Below are positions 14,138 to 17,559 of a DNA stretch of 17,559 nucleotides, in pieces (the stretch's first letter is position 1; each line of letters opens with the position of its first letter). Both the position numbers and the translations under genes were made by a program. The notes under the pieces are model-generated. The model made no database searches, was not told where the DNA came from, and saw only the letters and a program-made list of their open reading frames with translations. Origin of the DNA: an uncultured Helicobacteraceae bacterium (lineage in GTDB: Bacteria > Campylobacterota > Campylobacteria > Campylobacterales > Helicobacteraceae); the NCBI GenBank assembly GCA_934668765.1, contig CAKUOH010000029.1, forward strand, positions 1-17,559, given 5' to 3'.

Positions 14138-16465
14138 GTGCCACTAAATAAGCTAAATGCCGAACAGCTATCGGCGGTAAATGCGCCATTTGGGCATAAT
14201 CTAATCATCGCTTCGGCTGGCACGGGCAAAACTTCAACGATTGTAGGACGCATCGCAAAATTGCTAAATGACGGAGTGAATCCACGCGAGATTTTACTAC
14301 TGACATTTACAAACAAAGCCGCAAATGAGATGATTTCACGCTTGGAGCGACACTTTGATAGCGCAATCACAAAGCAAATAAACGCGGGGACTTTTCACGC
14401 TAGTGCCTATCGCTACCTAAAAGAGCATTCACATATCACGCTAAAACAGCCAAGAGAGTTAAAAACGCTATTAAAATCAATCCTAAATGTGAGGCGATTT
14501 GATGAGAGTGTGGCACATTATAAGGCGGAGTATCTATATGACTTAATGTCGCTATATGTGAATACAAACGGCAATTTGTCTTTGGATTTTGGCAATTCGT
14601 TCTTGGGTAATCATTCCGCAGATTCAAAGAATCTAAATGCAGAATCTGCCACACCAAACAAACAATCGAAGGATTTGCAGTGTGGCTTTGCGCAGTTTTC
14701 GCGTGAAACTTCGATTGTAGATTCTGCGTTTCACGCAAAAAACGCAGAATTTGTAAAATTCGTAGATTCAAAAAGTCCCCCCTCCCTTGCGCGTGGCGAT
14801 TATTTTGATTCCCCCTCCCTTGCGCTAGGGTGGCGCAGGGGGTGGGTAGATTCTGCAAATCTATCGCCACAAGAAAATGTGTCTAATCCGCAATCTTTCT
14901 CCGACTTCATCACCGCACGAAACGATGACCAAGCAATTCATAGCGCAATCTATGATGATATTTTCGCCGAATTTATAGAGGTAAAAAAGCACTATCACTA
15001 TGCAAGTTATGATGATTTATTGATTTTGTATAGAGAGCAGATTTTAGCGTGTGGCGTGGGATTTAAAGAAGTTTTGGTTGATGAATACCAAGATACAAAT
15101 GCCTTGCAAAATAGCATTATTAGCGCGTATTGCACAGATTCGCTATTTTGTGTGGGCGATTATGACCAAAGCATTTATGCCTTTAATGGCGCAGACATCG
15201 GCATTATCGCTAGTTTTTCCGCACGATATAAGGACGCACAGATTTTTAGCCTAAACAAAAATTACCGCTCCACACGCAAAATTCTAAATGTCGCAAACAA
15301 AGTCATCGCAAACAACCCGCGAATCTACCCAAAAAGCCTTCAAGTTGTCCGCGACAGCGATGATTCGCGTGTGGAGATTTTGCGCTTTCAAAAGACAAAA
15401 GAGCAATATAGCTTCATCGCCAAACATATCGCCGATTCAGCCCTACACGGCGCAAAAATTGGCGATATTGCGGTAATTTTTCGCAACAACACTAGCTCGG
15501 ATTTGATTGAAGCGGGATTGCGAGAATATGGCATTGCGTGTCGCAAAAAAGGCGGACGCAGTTTTTTTGAAAGCCGTGAAATCGCGCTATTTATCGATAT
15601 TTTGAGCCTTTTTAGCAATCGCGCAGATATGATGGCATTTGTCAATATTATCTCAAATGGCGCACAAATCGGCGAAGTTATCGCAAAAGAAATTTATGAA
15701 GCGTTAAATAATCTAGGCAACGGCGATATTATAAGCGGTTTGCTTCGCCCAAATGCCACAATGGGCGCAAATCCTTATAAGATTCGCACTAGAAACGCGC
15801 AACTTGGGCTTTTTTATGAGATTTTTGTCAAAGAAGATTCGGCAAGGTTTAATAGCATAATTAGCAAAAATTTTCACTCTCACCCCATTCTTTGCCACCC
15901 AAAGCTAAATGAAAAAAGCGCGATTTTTTTAAATAATTTTTATCAGTTATTTGAATTTAAAAGCAGAGATTTAAACACGCTTTTTAGCCACATAGAACAA
16001 AGCGCATTTTGGAGCGACTTAAAATCACAAATCGTGCGTAGTCGCGCAAAGGGCGCAGATTCAAGCGCAATCGATGATTTTACCAAAGCCATCGACAAAA
16101 AATTATCCATTTTACAAAATTTAAGCGCAAAATACGACACTTTGACGCATTTCTTAAACCAAATTATCCTAAATAGCGCGGAATCAAGCAGTGGGGATGG
16201 CGTCAATCTACTCACTATCCACGCCTCCAAAGGATTAGAATTTGAGACCGTATATATCATCGATTTGATGGACGGACGATTCCCAAACTTTAAACTTATG
16301 GCGAAAACAGGGAGTTTAGAGGAAGAGCGCAGACTTTTTTATGTCGCCACTACACGCGCAAAGCGCAATTTATATTACTGCTTTGCATATTTTGATTCGA
16401 GCAAAAATACAAATTATTTGCCATCGATATTTTTAAAAGAAGCAGGATTGTTAAGCGAATCTTAA
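14138..16465 (+). CDS. rep: UvrD/Rep-family ATP-dependent DNA helicase with an internal insertion of about 105 residues
   Basis: A superfamily 1A 3'-5' DNA helicase of 775 residues, used in replication restart or repair. Motif I is ASAGTGKT (25-32), Ia LLLTFTNKAANEM (53-65), II VDEYQD (314-319), III GDYDQSIYAFNGA (340-352), IV NKNYRST (373-379), V LTIHASKGLEFE (692-703 region) and VI VATTRAKR (736-743). The opening (LNAEQLSAVNAPFGHNLIIASAGTG in outline) resembles H. pylori Rep (HP0911), which is about 100 residues shorter; the difference is the insertion at about 145-250 in subdomain 1B. Start GTG 14138 directly follows the fliW stop and has no good ribosome binding site, so translation is probably coupled to fliW. 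The gene name rests on similarity to HP0911; PcrA/UvrD is the alternative. Confidence 0.88.
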   Translation: MPLNKLNAEQLSAVNAPFGHNLIIASAGTGKTSTIVGRIAKLLNDGVNPREILLLTFTNKAANEMISRLERHFDSAITKQINAGTFHASAYRYLKEHSHITLKQPRELKTLLKSILNVRRFDESVAHYKAEYLYDLMSLYVNTNGNLSLDFGNSFLGNHSADSKNLNAESATPNKQSKDLQCGFAQFSRETSIVDSAFHAKNAEFVKFVDSKSPPSLARGDYFDSPSLALGWRRGWVDSANLSPQENVSNPQSFSDFITARNDDQAIHSAIYDDIFAEFIEVKKHYHYASYDDLLILYREQILACGVGFKEVLVDEYQDTNALQNSIISAYCTDSLFCVGDYDQSIYAFNGADIGIIASFSARYKDAQIFSLNKNYRSTRKILNVANKVIANNPRIYPKSLQVVRDSDDSRVEILRFQKTKEQYSFIAKHIADSALHGAKIGDIAVIFRNNTSSDLIEAGLREYGIACRKKGGRSFFESREIALFIDILSLFSNRADMMAFVNIISNGAQIGEVIAKEIYEALNNLGNGDIISGLLRPNATMGANPYKIRTRNAQLGLFYEIFVKEDSARFNSIISKNFHSHPILCHPKLNEKSAIFLNNFYQLFEFKSRDLNTLFSHIEQSAFWSDLKSQIVRSRAKGADSSAIDDFTKAIDKKLSILQNLSAKYDTLTHFLNQIILNSAESSSGDGVNLLTIHASKGLEFETVYIIDLMDGRFPNFKLMAKTGSLEEERRLFYVATTRAKRNLYYCFAYFDSSKNTNYLPSIFLKEAGLLSES
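14701..14750. repeat. Nested perfect inverted repeats in the helicase insertion
   Basis: ATTCTGCGTTT (14721-14731) and AAACGCAGAAT (14740-14750) are perfect 11-bp inverted arms around 8 bases. Overlapping them, GCGTGAAAC (14701-14709) is perfectly inverted as GTTTCACGC (14728-14736). Two competing hairpins are thus possible in DNA or mRNA. Confidence 0.8.
14778..14825 (+). repeat. Duplicated C-rich 15-mer in the helicase insertion
   Basis: CCCCCTCCCTTGCGC occurs at 14778-14792 and again at 14811-14825, 33 bp apart and in the same frame, giving SPPSLAR and SPSLAL. A G-rich partner, GCGCAGGGGGTGGG at 14833-14846, is an imperfect inverse of it, so the second copy can form a G/C-rich hairpin. 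Confidence 0.75.
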
Positions 16466-16483
16466 AAAAAATATAAAAATTTG

Positions 16484-16492
16484 TGCTAAAAT
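16484..16492 (+). promoter_or_regulatory. Probable extended -10 promoter of the autotransporter gene
   Basis: TGC-TAAAAT (TG at 16484-16485, hexamer 16487-16492) follows an A/T-rich run and precedes the ATG at 16537 by 44 bases. The leader holds two possible ribosome binding sites, AAGGA near 16516 and AAGGGG at 16526-16530, the latter correctly spaced. Confidence 0.45.
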
Positions 16493-16536
16493 CCCACGCA
16501 ATTTTTATAACTAAAAAGGACAAAAAGGGGCAAAAT

Positions 16537-17559
16537 ATGTCAAAACACAGCTTTACAAAAACGGCGTTTGTATTTTTTCTCACGGGGGGGGGGAATCGCC
16601 CTTAATGCGATTGAATTAAGTGTCGTTCTCCCAAATTGCAAACCCGGTGGTCAAGGACAATGCCAAATAACTACAAATTACGATGAAATTACAAATAGTG
16701 GCACTATCGTATTGCAGGGCTCAGGTTCAAATGATATAAACATTGCCGCACAAGTTAATACATTTATAAATTACGGCACGATTGGAAGGACAATGAACGG
16801 CAATCAATCTATCAGCTTTGATAAAGCTGGACGCATAGGGCATTTTATAAACTATGGCACGATTGGAAATAGCTTTTGGATTTCTAATAATTCTGCTGGT
16901 ATGAATAATTTTACAAATTACGGCACACTAAATGGCGGGATAAGCAATGAAGTCCCAACTGCGCTTACGCTAAATAATTTTGGCTATATGTGGATTTGGA
17001 CAACGAGCAATCTTAACACTAATGGCACAGGTAAAATCCTAATCCAAAACTATAAAGTATTGATTGATGAGAGTGCAACGGCATTTAATACATTTAATGG
17101 ACAAGTCGATGTCGATAAGAAATCATTATCACACCTTAAAATAAGTGGAAGTGGCGTTACCTTCAAAGATAAAAAATCAAAAATTTTACTAGATTTTGGT
17201 GCGAATTTTGAGTTTGGCAAAACATATTTGATAGGCAAAGTCGCCACAGATACAGGTGGCAACCCTTACACGGCTTTGGGTGTGGATTTCTCCCGTCTAT
17301 CGCCATTTAATGACATTTATACGATAAGCAAAAGTGGCGCAAATGGATTCAAAGTAGAGTTAAAAAATCCACAATACGGCACAATAGGCACTTTGTATAA
17401 ATCAAACATTCGCACGATGAATAATTTTACTACGATTAGCGATTCAATGATTTATCCACACAAATACAAAAGCACAAATCGCAGTGTTAGAAAAAGAGTG
17501 ATTCGCAGAGTGCGAAAAACTGCAAGTTTGTTTGATGACTTGACAAATACCCCACCCCA
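16537..17559 (+). CDS. Autotransporter-like surface protein, phase-variable and OFF here (runs off right edge)
   Basis: ATG 16537, with AAGGGG about 7 bases upstream, begins MSKHSFTKTAFVFFL, a signal-peptide start (basic then hydrophobic), and enters a run of ten G. As written the frame stops at TAA 16603-16605 after 22 codons. With nine G the frame continues GIALNAIELSVVLPN and stays open for about 320 further codons to the window edge. That downstream frame is rich in Asn, Gly and Thr and carries beta-helix-like repeats around NYGTI/NYGTL (16769, 16850 and 16918 regions, and QYGTIGTLY near 17371), typical of secreted passenger domains of Helicobacter autotransporters. The tail seen here has a basic stretch (RKRVIRRVRK) and then NTPPP. 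The beta-barrel domain would lie beyond the window. The gene starts 71 bp after the helicase with its own likely promoter. Receptor or toxin function is unknown. Confidence 0.75.
16584..16593 (+). repeat. Homopolymeric tract of ten G, phase-variation switch in the signal peptide
   Basis: Ten G follow CAC at 16581-16583, inside the predicted signal peptide. With ten the frame ends at TAA 16603; with eight it ends at a TAA about nine codons later; only nine (or 6, 12 and so on) joins the start to the long downstream frame. The gene is therefore OFF in the sequenced molecule, if the count is right. Confidence 0.85.

Larger units (their letters stand above)
14570..14890 (+). repeat. In-frame repeat-derived insertion in the helicase
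   Basis: Residues about 145-250 form a polar segment absent from usual Rep/UvrD proteins. It carries the same three blocks as the valS insertion, in the same reading phase: block A 14570-14625 (GNLSLDFGNSFLGNHSAD), block B 14733-14752 (HAKNAEF) and block C 14859-14878 (LSPQEN). From start of A to end of C it spans 309 bp against 303 bp in valS. Between the blocks the content differs: here there are GATTC-rich short palindromes, a perfect 11-bp hairpin and a duplicated C-rich 15-mer. Confidence 0.75.

Noticed and set aside
14570..14890. Intein or selenocysteine-like recoding as explanation of the insertions
   Set aside because: The segments are about 100 residues, have no splicing-block motifs or N-terminal nucleophile pattern, and contain no in-frame stop to recode.
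1..17559. tRNA, rRNA, CRISPR array, integrase or transposase
   Set aside because: I saw no cloverleaf-like sequence, no regularly spaced repeats with unique spacers, and no recombinase or transposase reading frame.

Overview
The window is A+T-rich, compact DNA from an epsilonproteobacterium, most likely a Helicobacter of the enterohepatic type. This rests on an ArsS-type sensor kinase directly followed by hemB, an aspartate aminotransferase very like Helicobacter AspB, a SpeE-like protein of the Helicobacter type, valS divergent from fliW, and two homopolymeric G/C tracts of the phase-variation kind. I made no database comparison; family calls come from motifs and remembered homologues.

Layout. 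Positions 1-1688 (minus) hold the N-terminal 562 residues of a type IIG restriction-methylation enzyme that runs off the left edge. Divergent from it is a plus-strand run: arsS (1796-3094), hemB (3087-4058, overlapping by 8 bp) and aspB (4084-5253). A short convergent gap with a CATTGCGAG-type repeat follows. The minus-strand block, in transcription order from the right, is valS (13670-10749) and a GtrB-like glycosyltransferase (10746-9799); a repeat-bearing gap; an NDH-2 type dehydrogenase (9517-8297) and a short SpeE-like protein (8259-7651); then a family 9 glycosyltransferase (7581-6553) overlapping a YcaD-like MFS transporter (6560-5427). Divergent from valS, fliW (13760-14137) and a Rep/UvrD helicase (14138-16465) abut. 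The right end holds the start of a large autotransporter-like surface protein (16537 to beyond the edge).

Functional themes: acid/environment sensing (arsS), haem synthesis (hemB), respiration (NDH-2), flagellar control (fliW, with a textbook sigma-54 promoter), surface glycan and outer-membrane variation (family 2 and 9 glycosyltransferases, autotransporter) and DNA defence (type IIG enzyme). Two genes carry slippable tracts: nine C (nine G on the coding strand) in the family 9 glycosyltransferase, in frame here (ON), and ten G in the signal peptide of the autotransporter, out of frame here (OFF; nine would restore it).

The most unusual observation is that valS and the helicase, two unrelated housekeeping genes on opposite strands, each contain an in-frame insertion of about 100 residues, and the two insertions are related: three blocks match at DNA level, in the same order, orientation and codon phase, with nearly equal total length (303 and 309 bp). 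They are rich in inverted repeats, and one module of the valS copy recurs (35 of 42 bases) in the intergenic gap at 9743-9784. This looks like a dispersed, palindrome-rich repeat family able to live inside coding genes as translated sequence, comparable in principle to Rickettsia palindromic elements.
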